DNA of 64,000 nt from Phytopythium helicoides (taxonomy: Eukaryota; Oomycota; Peronosporomycetes; Pythiales; Pythiaceae), in assembly GCA_024867545.1 (NCBI GenBank), contig JANFNE010000019.1, forward strand, positions 434,001-498,000, given 5' to 3'. The notes below the pieces were generated by a model. It did no database searches, was not told where the DNA came from, and worked only from the letters and a program-made list of their open reading frames with translations. Shown here piece after piece: positions 10,541 to 21,600 of the stretch (the stretch's first letter is position 1; each line of letters starts with the position of its first letter). The position numbers were made by a program, and so were the translations under genes.

Positions 10541-10804
10541 GAAAGTTAGCCTCTTCGTCGAGATGCATCTGCGCACTATCATCAGCAGAGTTTGCTCAAA
10601 GCCATCACATTACGCGGGGGTCTACAAGACGCAAGCTATCCATTATTATAGAACGCAGGCACGTGGAGTGCGCGCCGATCCTGGCTCCTAGTCGCTTGAG
10701 GGTCCGTCTGGAGTTCTTCTCATGTGCAGCCTTCCGCTGAGCTGCTTGGACACCACGACAAGTTCGCCAGGGGGCGTGGTCTCCGCTGATATGTAGTGGC
10801 TGTG

Positions 10805-11044
10805 TCAGCACTTCTTCTGTTTCTGGGCCGCCCCAGCAGTACCGTGCTCGGCCTTGAGCACGCGCGGGCTCACAGCGTGCACCGGCACGGGGTTGACCAT
10901 CACGGGCGGTCCCTTGAGCTGCTGCTCGGCCTCAGCTGCCGCGCGCTCTCGCTCGCGCTTGTCCTCCTCGGCCGCCGCGACGCAGCAGACGCCGCACAGC
11001 ACGGCGCATGCGAGGCATCCGCAGACGTCCTCGGCCTCGTTCAT
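10805..11044 (-). CDS. Small cysteine-rich hypothetical protein
   Basis: A 79-codon frame starting at the internal ATG (MNEAEDVCGC). It has a compact Cys-rich hydrophobic patch, VCGCLACAVLCGVCCVAAA, then a highly charged helix rich in Glu/Arg/Lys and a tail ending QKQKKC. Clustered cysteines next to a hydrophobic stretch suggest membrane association by acylation, but that is inference. An in-frame upstream ATG (11089) would add 15 residues. No family recognised. It sits between the convergent end of PSF2 and the divergent start of the RNA-binding protein. Its support is composition and location only. Confidence 0.45.
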   Translation of the reverse strand: MNEAEDVCGCLACAVLCGVCCVAAAEEDKRERERAAAEAEQQLKGPPVMVNPVPVHAVSPRVLKAEHGTAGAAQKQKKC

Positions 11045-11499
11045 GCTCGCGCGTCGGTGGGATTTCGAGCTGTGCGCGCGCCGCCGCAATTGCTAATGGC
11101 CGGAAGCTCGCGCCAGCGCTGCGCGCACTGGATGTCGCCCGTCCGTTGCGAGTACTGCGCCGGTTGGCGCGGAAGGAGCGAGAAAACGTCGAAGCATCGG
11201 ACCGAAACCAAAAAGCGTTCGGGTGCGGCGCGCGATCGTTCTCGCCTATGCTGCATGACGAGCAGCATGTTCAGCAGCGTCGGAGCTGAACACCTTGCGA
11301 CCTTTCAGAGAACCGTACTTAGCGAGCAGCTACAACCGCCTCGTAATGTTCGCATCAGGAGGCTATCAATGACCCAGGGCGAACCTACTGGACGGTGTAG
11401 CTCTTCGCGTCGCCACCATTGGCCACCAGCGCCACTACCTGGCGCTCTTCATCTCTCCGCCTGCGAGCTGCGCCTGGACGACGGCGCGACGGTCAGACG
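11045..11499. promoter_or_regulatory. Divergent intergenic region upstream of the RRM/CCCH gene
   Basis: The 455 bases hold no supported gene. An in-frame extension upstream of the ATG at 11500 exists but has no recognisable domain, so it is treated as leader. Confidence 0.35.
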
Positions 11500-13219
11500 A
11501 TGGCGGACTCGGAGCTATGGCGCGACCGCAACAAGGTGTTCGTGGCTGGTCTGCCGCTGCACGTGGATGACGACGCGCTGTACGAGAAGTTCCGGCCGTT
11601 CGGCGAGATGCACCAGTCCAAGGTGGTGCTGGACAACAAGACAGGTCGCTCGCGCGGCTTCGGCTTCGTGACCTTCTGCGAGTATGTGCACGCGCTGGAC
11701 GCGGTTGAGAAGCTCGACCAGTCGGTACGTGTGCATTCTGCTCCCTGTGTGCGTCCCCCACTCACCAACCATCCGCTCGATCCGTCGTTGGCAGAAATGG
11801 GAGAAGCGGACGCTGAACGTGCGCTTCCTGCAGCCCAAGAGCGGAGGAGAAGGCGGTGGTGATAAGGCTGCCAAGTTGCCCATGGTGCAGCGCACACCCA
11901 AGGTGATTGGTCCGCGACCGGAGGGATGCACCACCGTGTACGTCGGCAACCTGGCGTACGATATCACGGAGGAGGTGCTGCGCAAGGTGTTTGAAAAGTG
12001 CGGCGCTGTGCGCGCTGTGCGATTTGCCGAGCACATTCAGACCAAGGAGTTCCGCGGCTTTGGCTACGTTCAGTTCCACGAGGAGGAGGCGTGCGAGGCC
12101 GCTGTCAAGCTTGACGGCATGGTCGTCATGGGTCGCCCCATGAACGTCGACTATGGTTCGCGAGACGAAGGGTATGCCAAGGCCCGTGAAGACTTGCAGA
12201 AGAAGCTCAAGAAGGGTATCTGTAACAAGTTCCAGACAGGTCAGTGTGACCGCGGCGACGCGTGTAAATTTGCGCATATCCTCCAGGGCCAGGACGCTGA
12301 GGAGCTCATCCAGCCCGCCGACAAACCGGCTAGCAGTGTCATCGCACCAGGAGCGTCGATCGGTGCGTCATCGACCAGTCAGAGTGCGGCTGCCACCTCT
12401 GAATCTGCTGCCAACTCGGATGCACCAGTGTGCATCAACTTCCAGAAGGGCAAGTGCAAGCGTGGATCTGCTTGTCGCTTTCAACACCTCGGCGAGGGCA
12501 GTGCCGTTGAGTCTTCAGAGCCTGCTTTCACTGAGGAGCCAGCCTTTGAAGAAACTGCAGCTAGCAATGAGCCTGTGGTGGAGCCGACCCTTGCGGATGA
12601 GAACTCGCCTGTGTGCCAAAATTTTACCAAGGGCAAGTGCAAGCGAGGAGGGGCGTGCCGCTTCCAGCACGTTATTGGCGGACAAGTCGAAGAAGAGGCG
12701 GTGAAAGAGTCAAAGGAGTGGACAGCTCCCGTTCGTGTCGAACGTCCGGCTGCAGTTGTAGCCGAAGTCGCTGTGTGCCAAAACTTTCGTCGCGGTCGGT
12801 GCACACGAGGTGCATCTTGTCGATTCGCACACACCGAGCCTAAGAAGCAGGCAGACGCAGTCGAAGAGGTCAGCGAGTACCAGAAACGCTTTCAGAGCAT
12901 TTGCTACAACTGGCAGCGCAGCGGTTCTTGTGCGCGCGGCGATGCGTGCCAATTCCAGCACGATGGAGCACCGGCGACACAGCAAGTACAGCCTGCAGTG
13001 GACGAAGAGGAAATGGAGGTTGACGAGGCCGAGAAAAAGACCAAGAAGAGCAAGAAGGACAAGAAGAAGCGCAAGCACGAGGAGGCTGAGGAGGAGGAAG
13101 GCGCTGATAGTGATGAGGACTCCAGCAAGGAGAAGAAGAAGAAGAGCAAGAAGGAGAAAAAGGAGAAGAAGGAGAAGAAGAGCAAGAAGAAGAAGAGCAA
13201 ACATCACGGTGAGGAGTAG
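11500..13219 (+). CDS. RNA-binding protein with two RRMs, five CCCH zinc fingers and a Lys-rich tail
   Basis: Two exons (11500-11724, 11795-13219; intron with GTACGT donor) encode about 549 residues. RRM1 has RNP2 KVFVAGLP and RNP1 GRSRGFGFVTF. RRM2 has TVYVGNLA and FRGFGYVQF. Five CCCH fingers then recur about every 50-75 residues, all on the plan C-x-N/K-[FW]-x(5-6)-C-x-RG-x-x-C-x-F-x-H (for example CNKFQTGQCDRGDACKFAH, CINFQKGKCKRGSACRFQH). Linkers are Ala/Glu-rich. The last 75 residues are almost entirely Lys/Glu (KKSKKEKKEKKEKK), like nucleolar proteins. The layout resembles nucleolin-like proteins with added CCCH fingers; a role in pre-rRNA or mRNA metabolism is inferred. The second, third and fourth fingers are close copies, suggesting internal duplication. 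The start was chosen because MADSEL leads straight into RRM1. Confidence 0.85.
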
Positions 13220-14079
13220 ATGCGATCAGAGGTGTTCGTAGATATTGTAAATATGCGATGATCATGAGTCGGTCATGATTCATGACCGTCAACGTTGCCT
13301 GCAGATCTATGCGGCGTCCTGGACCAGTCGACCACGGCAGCGTTACAGGTACATTCCTGTAAAATCATAAAACTGTAGTTGATGTGGCTGACGGGTGCGA
13401 CGTGGCAGTTCGCTTGATTGAAGCCCTGTCACATGGCACAATCACATGCAGGCGGTGCCCAGCACTGCCGGAATCGCTGCTGCCGTCCAAGATCGCAGAT
13501 GTCCAAGCGAGAGAAGGAGTGAGATCTGACCTGTTGGTACAGTAGCGCGGAGGGGGTTCAGAGCTATCGATGCAGCAGCAGCCGGCGGCCACCGAGCTGC
13601 TTCGTCTTTTCCGGCCCAACTCGCATGCTCGCTAAACGGCGTCGCCCCAAAAACTGGCGCCTGCCAATCCCTCAAGCATTTCATCGCCGCTGGCTTCCCA
13701 ACGGCCCGACCGACTCTATCGCCACAAGAGCAGCGTCGCGAGGTCGAGGACCCATCAAGTGGCGTCATGCGACGCCAGCAATTGTACCTCCATGGCCGCT
13801 GAACTTCGCGCCATCGAGTTGCCTTGGCCAGTCGTTGTTGTCCTGTCTCCCGTCGAAAAGCCACGCAGCCGGTTGTGAGATTCCAGTGCCTCCCAGCAGC
13901 CTCTGCGTTCCACAACAACGTGTTCACTCTCCGCGTCGTCCATACAATCCCCCATACTCTCCCCCGGCGGTTTCGCGCACCTCTGTGCACTTGCCGGCGC
14001 CGCCACTGGCTCGGAAGGCGCGACAAGCGACGGCCGCCATGCCGCCGATCGCCCACTCCGCAATCGCCTGCGCTCCTCC
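13220..14079. other. Intergenic stretch without a supported gene; short palindrome at 13270-13288
   Basis: No coding region could be supported in 860 bases. Overlapping open frames on both strands (for instance 13442-14056 minus) show no domain and biased Arg/Trp/Cys composition. Close behind the RNA-binding gene is the inverted repeat CGGTCATGA-T-TCATGACCG (nine-base arms, one-base centre), which may be a protein site or a 3' hairpin. The right half should hold the promoter of the kinase. Confidence 0.4.
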
Positions 14080-15090
14080 ATGAGCTCCGCTTCGACCTTC
14101 GCTCGGCGACTGCGTGGCGCGGCGCCTCGCCTGGCGCTGGGGCTGGCGGCGGTCGGCGCCGCGCTGCCGCTCTCGACTCCGGACGCGGCGCTCGAGTCGG
14201 GCGCCTGGCGCTGGCTGGCGCCGTCTTCTAGCGCGGCGGCGCTGCCTCGGCGCGCGCTGGCGGGCGACTACGAGCTGCAGGGCGTCATCGGCCAGGGCGG
14301 ATACGCGCAGGTGCACGTGGGCAGGCACCGCGCGTCCAGCGAGCGCGTGGCCATCAAGCGCGTGGCCAAGGCGCGCACGTCGCGCGCGCAGTTCCTGCGT
14401 GAGGTCGAGATGATGCGGCGAGTGGGCGGCGCGCCTGGCGTGCTGGCGCTTCGCGAGGCCTTCGAGACGCGCGACGCCTTCGTGCTCGTCACAGACCTCG
14501 TGCGCGGCGGCGAGCTATACGACCGCCTCGTGAGCCGCGGCGTCTACTCAGAGCGCGACGCGCGCGCGCTCATGATCGAGCTCGCGCAGTCGCTCGCTCA
14601 TCTGCACGCGCAGGCGGTCGTGCACGCAGACCTCAAGCCTGAGAACATCCTGCTCACGGCCGAGCGCGCCGACGGAAGCTGCGAGGCGCGCATCATCGAC
14701 TTTGGCCAGGCATTCCGCGTCGATCAGGCGCGCGCGGCCAAGAAGCCGGACGAGGCCACCTACACGCTCGCATATGCACCGCCCGAGCTGCTCAGCGACG
14801 AGAGCGCGACTGTGGGCCGCGCTGTGGACGTTTGGGCGCTCGGCGTCGTGCTCTACATCGTGCTGTGCGGCCACCACCCGTTCGACCCCTCAGACAACGC
14901 CACGGACGAGCAGCTGGCCGAGCGCATCCGCGCTGGCTGCGTCGACCGCGAGTCCGATAGCTGGAAGCGGCTGTCCACAGACGCGCGTGAACTCATCGAC
15001 TCGATGCTGAGCCTCGACCCGTCGCGACGACCGACCGCCGTGCAGGTGCTCGCACACCCGTGGATACAGCAGCTCGCCGTCGAGGCGTAA
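14080..15090 (+). CDS. Ser/Thr protein kinase (CAMK-like, non-RD) with an N-terminal hydrophobic leader
   Basis: A single exon of 336 codons. The kinase domain spans about residues 64-330: glycine loop GQGGYAQV, VAIK lysine, αC Glu in FLREVEMM, catalytic loop VVHADLKPEN, DFG in IIDFGQAF, AYAPPELL in place of APE, DVWALGVVLY, and a final HPWIQQL. All catalytic residues are present, but the HRD Arg is Ala (HAD), making it a non-RD kinase. The layout and the closing HPWI block match the CAMK/CDPK group. There are no EF hands or calmodulin-binding tail. The first 55 residues (FARRLRGAAPRLALGLAAVG and following) resemble a mitochondrial presequence or membrane anchor. That targeting is inference. 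Confidence 0.85.
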   Translation: MSSASTFARRLRGAAPRLALGLAAVGAALPLSTPDAALESGAWRWLAPSSSAAALPRRALAGDYELQGVIGQGGYAQVHVGRHRASSERVAIKRVAKARTSRAQFLREVEMMRRVGGAPGVLALREAFETRDAFVLVTDLVRGGELYDRLVSRGVYSERDARALMIELAQSLAHLHAQAVVHADLKPENILLTAERADGSCEARIIDFGQAFRVDQARAAKKPDEATYTLAYAPPELLSDESATVGRAVDVWALGVVLYIVLCGHHPFDPSDNATDEQLAERIRAGCVDRESDSWKRLSTDARELIDSMLSLDPSRRPTAVQVLAHPWIQQLAVEA

Positions 15091-15275
15091 CGCGATAGAG
15101 AATACATTGAGACCATTAGACGCACGTGCATTCCATTAATTACTGCTGCTGCTGCTTGCTGCTCGCTGCTCTCGAGGCGCGCGAGCAACTCGTCCTCATC
15201 CTACATTCACGCTACTTTCGTGTCGCCTACATGCACTTCTTCCCACATATTACCAGTTCCACGCTTGCATGCCGT

Positions 15276-16244
15276 TCACTTGCGCATCTCGATGACCTCG
15301 TCGACGGCCGAGCACTCGGGGAAGTCCGAGCCCGCGCAGAACTTGTCCATCTGCTCCACGAGCTGCGCCTGCGCCATCTCGAGCTCCTTGGCGGCGCGCA
15401 CTGCCTCCAAAGTGCGCAGCCGGTGCTGCTCGCGCAGCGCCTCCGAGTCCATGCGGTGCGTCTCAGCCTCGACCACGTCCTCGACAGGCGTGAACTCTGG
15501 GAACACGGACGCCTCGGTAAACGCGCCTGCAGCCCTGTCGTCCAGGTCGTGCAGGTCCAACTGAGCCTCAGCGGCGGCGCGCGTCACCTCCACAAGCGGT
15601 GGTCTCATACTTGCCTCCACGGCTTCCTGGCGGTGGGTCTCTGCTTCCACGACGTCTTCGATGGGCGTGTACTCGGGGAATACGGACGCCTCCGAGAAGG
15701 CCATGGCAGCCATGTCGTCGAGGTTGTCATGGAGGTCAAGCTGCTCTTCCGCCGCGGATCGAGTCATGTCAGGAAGCGGCGGGCGGGCGTTCTCGGCGTC
15801 CATGCGGTGCGTCTCGAGCTCGATCATGTCCTCGGCAGGCGTGAACTCTGGGAAGACGGACGCCTCCGAGAACGCCGATGCTGCCATGTTGTCTAGGCTG
15901 TCTGGCAAATTGAGATTCGATGCTGCGAGCACCGACTCGAGCGGGTGCGGCATATGCACGCCGTCGAGGTCGTGGCGCAGCTGCTCGTACTTGGCGTGCA
16001 ACATGTCCTCGGCCATGGCGATCCTCGCCAGCTCGTCGTCGAGAGAGCGACGGGGGCCTGCATGCATTGACAGGTGCGGCTCCTCGAAGCGGTGGGGTTG
16101 GTCCGCACTGTTGCCAGCGGCTTCCGGCTTGCGCAGCGCTCGTGATCCCGACAGCAGGCGACGCGAGACGATTGTCAGCACGAGCGGCGACTGCGATGCC
16201 ACGGTGGCGGCGGCGACAGTGTAGCGGGCGGCGCTGGTCAGCAT
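15276..16244 (-). CDS. Four-repeat protein of unknown function with a presequence-like N-terminus
   Basis: A single exon of 322 codons, no family recognised. Residues 1-35 (MLTSAARYTVAAATVAS followed by IVSRRLLSG) are Arg/Ser/Ala-rich without acids, like a mitochondrial targeting sequence. The rest is acidic and helical. A unit of about 55 residues repeats three times: D-N/D-MAA-x-AFSEASVFPEFTP-x-ED-[MV][IV]E-x-ETHR. A fourth, weaker copy at the C-terminus reads FCAGSDFPECSAVDEVIE. Between units lie RPPLPDMTRSAAEEQLDLHD-type segments. The first two spacers are similar to each other, so the array grew by tandem duplication. It is convergent with the kinase (185 bases between stops). Confidence 0.7.
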   Translation of the reverse strand: MLTSAARYTVAAATVASQSPLVLTIVSRRLLSGSRALRKPEAAGNSADQPHRFEEPHLSMHAGPRRSLDDELARIAMAEDMLHAKYEQLRHDLDGVHMPHPLESVLAASNLNLPDSLDNMAASAFSEASVFPEFTPAEDMIELETHRMDAENARPPLPDMTRSAAEEQLDLHDNLDDMAAMAFSEASVFPEYTPIEDVVEAETHRQEAVEASMRPPLVEVTRAAAEAQLDLHDLDDRAAGAFTEASVFPEFTPVEDVVEAETHRMDSEALREQHRLRTLEAVRAAKELEMAQAQLVEQMDKFCAGSDFPECSAVDEVIEMRK

Positions 16245-17469
16245 GGTCGACTGAAGGCCGAGAGCTGGAGAAGACTTGGGCGGAGCGAAGAGAGCTGGGG
16301 TGCTTGTGCGACTTGAAGCGAATTGGATTGTGACGAGGGAGGAGCGAGGCTAGCTCTCGGAGCACATCGTACCAGGGAGATCCGAGCGATAATATACTTG
16401 GTTTTGGTATGGATTCAAAGGGAGCGGGAGTGACGGTCGTTGAAGTTGAAGGCGGAATGCGTGTTTTTGGCCAACGCGAGCCGCGTCTGCGTAAACCGCG
16501 TGCGCTGATTGGCTGCCATTTAAAAACGCGCCGCTGTCGTGCGTCCTCGCGTGTCAACGGCTCGCGCTTCGGCCTCGCCACCATGCCACCGAGACCTCGA
16601 CGCCCATGGCGCTGAGGGCTGGAAGACATGAGAGATCATTGAGACCTGTGAGTGGCGTCACGAGACTCATGGCATGCCAAGATTTGCTTGCTGGAGCGGA
16701 GTGGCGGTCTTGGTGGTGGCTTCTCGCGTCAGCTGACGTTGACTTTCATTGAAGGCGACTGTCGGAGCTCAAGGACTGTCGGAGGAGATTGCTGAAGGGT
16801 CAAGCTAGCGTTATTCTAGAAGATCTAGTGCATTGGTCACCAGTCAGGTTGAGCTGCATCATTGCTCGTGTGTCAAGGATCGGTTACTCAAGACTTCGTA
16901 TAACTTGACTGGGTTTCTCGTTCCAAGGGATGGCAGGAGTGGAGCCGTCATCATCAGATATTCAGCCCACGGAGGAACTGTTCGTGCGAGAAATCGTGTC
17001 AAGCAAAGACTACTCTTGCAAATGTGGCTTTGCTAGCTGGCGAAGCTGATGGTGCTGTCAAGAGTACTCAATGCCATAGCACAGACGAGATGGAGCTTTC
17101 TGTTCACCTCCAGCCTCTTCAAATTCCTCCATGCTTCATAAGAAATCAAGTCTAAGTTCGTGTCGCAATGAAGATGATTTTGCCGTGCATCGCCTGTGCC
17201 TCCAAGACCATGATCGTGTCAGCGCAAATGAGCGTTTTGGTTTCATCGAGTAGACCAAAAGGTCAGAATGATCATCAGCCACGACACCGCTGTCACCTGC
17301 GCTCCAGCTAGCAAGATTCTGTACTGCATCTCGAATCAGCGCTCCATGAAGCTATTTCTGCGGCAAAAACTCGCTAATAATACGTGGCACAAGAAGCTGG
17401 ACGAACGCCATCAGGACGAGGTCAAGAAGGGGCTCTCCTGTCGGGGAGAAGTGACGGGCGGCTGCATCG
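16245..17469. other. 1.2 kb intergenic region, no gene seen
   Basis: Only short frames without domain or codon signal are present. It separates the divergent starts of the repeat protein and IFT25 and is the longest apparently empty stretch in the window. It is less GC-rich than the flanking genes. No transposon ends or RNA gene recognised. Confidence 0.4.
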
Positions 17470-18361
17470 ATGCCGCTGGCGGTCAATGAACTCGATGTCG
17501 ACGTGGAGGCACAGGTACATTGATTACATTTCCTGCCAAGAAGTTCTCGTAGAGATAGATTTCTGACGTATCGACAGATCAATGAGATCCGTCGCCTTAT
17601 CTCGACTACAGTCGACGAGGATCGGCGTGCGTCGCTAGAAGAGCAGCTGCGGTCCCTTGAGCTCGAGAGCATCCAACTGGCCCAGCTGCAGCCCGAACAA
17701 GACAAGGCGCTAAAGTCACCTGACCCAACGAGTGCGAGGAGAAAAAGCTTTCGGCCCATGAGCGCCAAACCTCGCGTGACACTCAGCACATTAGTCGAGG
17801 TGGGGAGTCAATTTTGTCAGATTGCCACCAGCATGATAACTAACCAGAACAATCCGACAGGACGTCGAAGTCAACTCCACGTCGACATCTTTTCACGGGC
17901 TCGAGGCATACAGACTTGACAGTGGCGGACTTCCGCTTGTGGCCGAGGTCTTCAGCAGCTCGTATGACGAGCAGTTCTCCCCCAGCAACGTGCTCACCAA
18001 CGATCACAGCTCGCGCTGGGTCTCAACAGGACTGTTCCCGCAGTTCTTGCGACTTGTGATCCGCGAACCATTGGCACTCGCTGCCGTTGAGGTCACTTGT
18101 CGACACGTCTCGAGGTTGGAAGTTCGGGTTTCGTCATCGCGAAACGCACCGCGAGACCGCATGGTGCTCGTTGGCAGCCTCGAGGTCGCCAGCGCACAAC
18201 GCGATAAACTTGACACGCACCAGTTCTCGCTCACGGACGCTATCACAGAAGCCGGGACGACGCAGGAAGTCGTTGAAATCGGGATATCAGGTGGCTACAG
18301 CGACTTTGTTGTCGTGTATTTCGTGCGGCTGCGGCCTATATGCGCTGGCGGCAACACATGA
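17470..18361 (+). CDS. Intraflagellar transport protein 25 (IFT25/HSPB11-like) with N-terminal extension
   Basis: IFT25 pairs with the small GTPase IFT27 in the IFT-B complex that builds and runs flagella. Three exons (17470-17514, 17578-17799, 17861-18361) give about 255 residues. The C-terminal 150 residues match the family's jelly-roll: FSPSNVLTNDHSSRWVSTG then LFPQFLRLVIREPLALAAVEV, and a closing SDFVVVYFVRL strand. The calcium-site region after the first strand (NDHSSRW) resembles the family's D-G-N-x-x-T-x-W. About 100 extra N-terminal residues are absent from animal IFT25 (about 145 residues); they contain a predicted coiled coil (RRASLEEQLRSLELESIQLAQLQ) and a basic Ser-rich link. A flagellated zoospore stage makes the gene expected in oomycetes. 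Confidence 0.72.
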
Positions 18362-18602
18362 CAAGACGATAGACCAGTATTGATAGAATGAGGCGGCTCG
18401 ATGTCGGATAGATAGATGCCGTCAACCAAACAACTAGACTATGTGTTCAGCGCCTCGCACAATGAGAACGAGTCATATTCCCTCCATGCACGTTCACGAA
18501 CAGCGACCGCTTTGTCATCCTCGCTGCCTACCTGGGTGGCGGCAGCATCGCCTCTATCGCTCGTTTACTGCTGCTGTTCCTGTTGCGGATGCTACTGCAA
18601 GC

Positions 18603-21600
18603 CTACTTCCAGGCTTCGCGGAGCGCCTTGCGCTGCGCCAGCCGCTTGGTCACGAATGTCGCGACCAGGAAGCCGATGCAGAGCAGGATCAACATCTCAT
18701 ACTGGAAGTCCGACGGCAGCAAGTCAAACGCCTTCGCCGGTGCCATGCGCACGTAAAACAGGTCGAGACCGTGCGCAAACACAAGCGTAGTCGACTCAAG
18801 CTCAGCAGGTGCGCTTGTGATCTTCTTCAGGCTCGCAATCGTCCTGTTGTTGGTCACCATCGCCTGCGGGCGGTTGTAAACAGGCACCAGCGGCGTGTAC
18901 ATCATGAGTCCCTCCCTGAGTTTACCCATGAAACGCAACCGTCAGCATCACAGCACTATCCTACTGAAATCAGCACAACGTACGCCTGCTCTTCGGGCGT
19001 CAGCGGCTTCTCCGGCTGTCGAGGGTCGATGAAATTGCGGCCGAGCTTGAAAATCTGGCCATTCTCCATGCCCACGAGCACAAACTGGGGAGTAATGCCG
19101 TGCGACGTGACTGTCACGCCCAGAGACTACGCACGGAGAAACGTGTAAGCGAAGCAGGACTGCGATTTCGACTGAGTGAAAATCGGCGTACCTGAATCTT
19201 GCTCGGGTAGATGTAACTCTTCTGGAGCAAGGAATGGGCTCTTCGCGTCGAAAGATGAGCGCGATTCGGCCCACACGGGGACGCTTCCACGGGTTGAGTG
19301 AGTGCGACCCGACCGGCACCATCAAAGAGCGCGAGCGAAACGAGGTCAGTGCGCTTCTCCTTGGCATTCCAGAACGAGTACACCATCCAGTTCTCGCTCT
19401 GGTTCAAATCATTCAAACAACCATTAGCATCAGGTCAACGAGTTTGCATATCGCCAGTATTTGTGCGCATACCTGCACCATCCGCACTGGGCCAGTCGCG
19501 TGCTCGTGGCGCGCGCGGTGAATAACCCGGCCAGAAACCGAGTCAAAAAGGCTCACAGTAAGCACTGGCGCATCGGTCGACGCGGACAGCGTCGCAACGC
19601 CGAACAGGTTGGGGTTGAGGTACTTGAGCAGCAACGAGTCGTCACCCGTAATGGTCACTGACGAATCAATCACCGTGTACTCCTTGTACTGCGAAGTTGC
19701 AACCACGGACTGGCCCTGCGGTAGAGCAACGGACCACACTTGGCGCGCACGGTACCCAGCGCTGCTAGCCTCGCTATTCTCGATTACAAACCCACGCAAA
19801 GAGTTCGAGCTCTTCTCGTACTGATAGAAGTAGAAGTTGGACAGCTCCGGATGAGCAAAGCCCGCCGTCTCCTTGGGGTACAGCGACACCTCCAACGAGG
19901 TAGGGGACACAACCGCAACAGCGCGACGAGTGCTAGGCTCTTCGTCGATCAGGTGCTTTCGCTTCGGCAGAAGAATGACCCACGACTGATCAGCGTCGTT
20001 TGTACCATCGATCGACTCCAGCTTCTGGCCGGTGTCACCGTCGATCCACACCAGCTCCGACGTGTTCGAGACCAAGAGGAGCTCCGATCCGGCACCAAGC
20101 GCGGGCTGGTCTCGCGTCACGTACAGGCGGTACTGCGGGCCGATAAACACCGACCACGCCACTGTGCTCGCTTCCGCACGGATAGCGTACAGCTTTCCAC
20201 TCTCGGTCAGAGCAATAATGTACTTGGAAAACCCGAACAGGTGCGAGTTGCGGGGCTCCTTGCGAGCGCGGCCCTCGACTCCGTTCTTGCTCTCCTCGAA
20301 CAATGCCTTCGCGCTCTCGACCAAGTTCTCAAGACGCTTCAACTCAAGCTGCACTTCTTCAAAGAACGACGGGATACCCTTGATAGCCTGCTTCTCGATG
20401 TCTGTCTCGGCAGGTGTCACCCAGCGCACTTGCTTGATGTTCGCCAGAGCCTCCTCACGCACCCAAAGCACATTGCGGCCCGCGGCAGGAGACTCTGATG
20501 CGTCCGATTCCTCGTTCGTCGTCATTACCATTGCATCATCGTTCATAACAAGGATGGCGCGGCATCGCGGCACAGTCGTAGAGTCCTTCTTGCGCGCAGG
20601 ACACCCAACGAAGGCCCCAGCAACATCTCCGCCATACGCGGGCACATCCACCTCCGCGTCCCACGAAAATTGGTCCTTCTGGCCCTCGCTCAGAGGGTAC
20701 GAGGTGACCTGCACCTGCTTCTCGCCAGCAACCGCGGCCGTGTGGAAAAGGGTCACATCATCCGTTAGGGACTCAACGAGCGCACCGCCGCTAGGAACGA
20801 TGTGAACAGCTTGTCCACTTAGTGAAGCTGAAATCTTCAGCACCGCGCGCTTGCCCGACGAAAGTCCAACAACCAGAGCGTTGTCGATGTTACCGTCGAC
20901 AGTCCGTGAACGTTTCGTCGGCATCAACAGGCAACGAGCCAACGTCGATGGTACCTGACGGACGCCAGTTTCCACGGATGCCAGAGTCAGCGAGCGGCCT
21001 GAAGTCGAGGCAACAAACACGCTGCCCTTATCGTTGTCCTTGAGGAGCACAGCATTGTCCGCGCTGGACGCCGAGTTGACCACCTCAACGCTTCCACTAG
21101 CAATCGAGATCTTGGCAACCTGGCTACCCGAGAGCACAACCAACGACGACGCATCCGATGTCAGCTGCGCGCTAAACGCAACCCTCCGAGTAGAAGCCTG
21201 CCGGGAGTGCGCTCTTCCACACAATCCGTCCATCCTTGACGCTCACGAGCGTCGCCCCCACGGATGAGACGACCACAAGGCGCTCTTCATTGACAGCGAA
21301 GAGGCCGCCGAAGGCCGCTGCCGTAGGGCCCGAGTACGCGATGTTGTCCCAGAGGAGCCCACCGTCGGCCGAGTCCCAGAGACGCAGGTTCTTTCCCTCT
21401 CTGCACAAGGAGATCATGGTCAGCAATCGTGCCAGCAGCTTTCCACCCCACGAGCGAGCGCAGCCTACCCCGAAACCGAGAAAAGGCCGTAGTTGGTGAG
21501 CTGGATGGCGTCGATGCCGTCGTCTGGCGTCGACACGCAGTCAGTTAGTCAGTTGGGCCACCTCCCCCTGCGCTCCCCCGCGCCACGCACCAGGTGTGGA

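Noticed and set aside
13270..13288. Palindrome behind the RRM/CCCH gene as a bacterial-type terminator
   Set aside because: The setting is eukaryotic and there is no T-run; kept only as a note in the intergenic entry.
13442..14056. 204-codon minus-strand frame in an intergenic region
   Set aside because: Trp/Arg/Cys-rich composition, no domain, overlapped by equally long frames on the other strand.
15769..16629. 286-codon minus-strand frame over the repeat protein
   Set aside because: Same DNA as the repeat protein in a different frame; lacks the repeat regularity.
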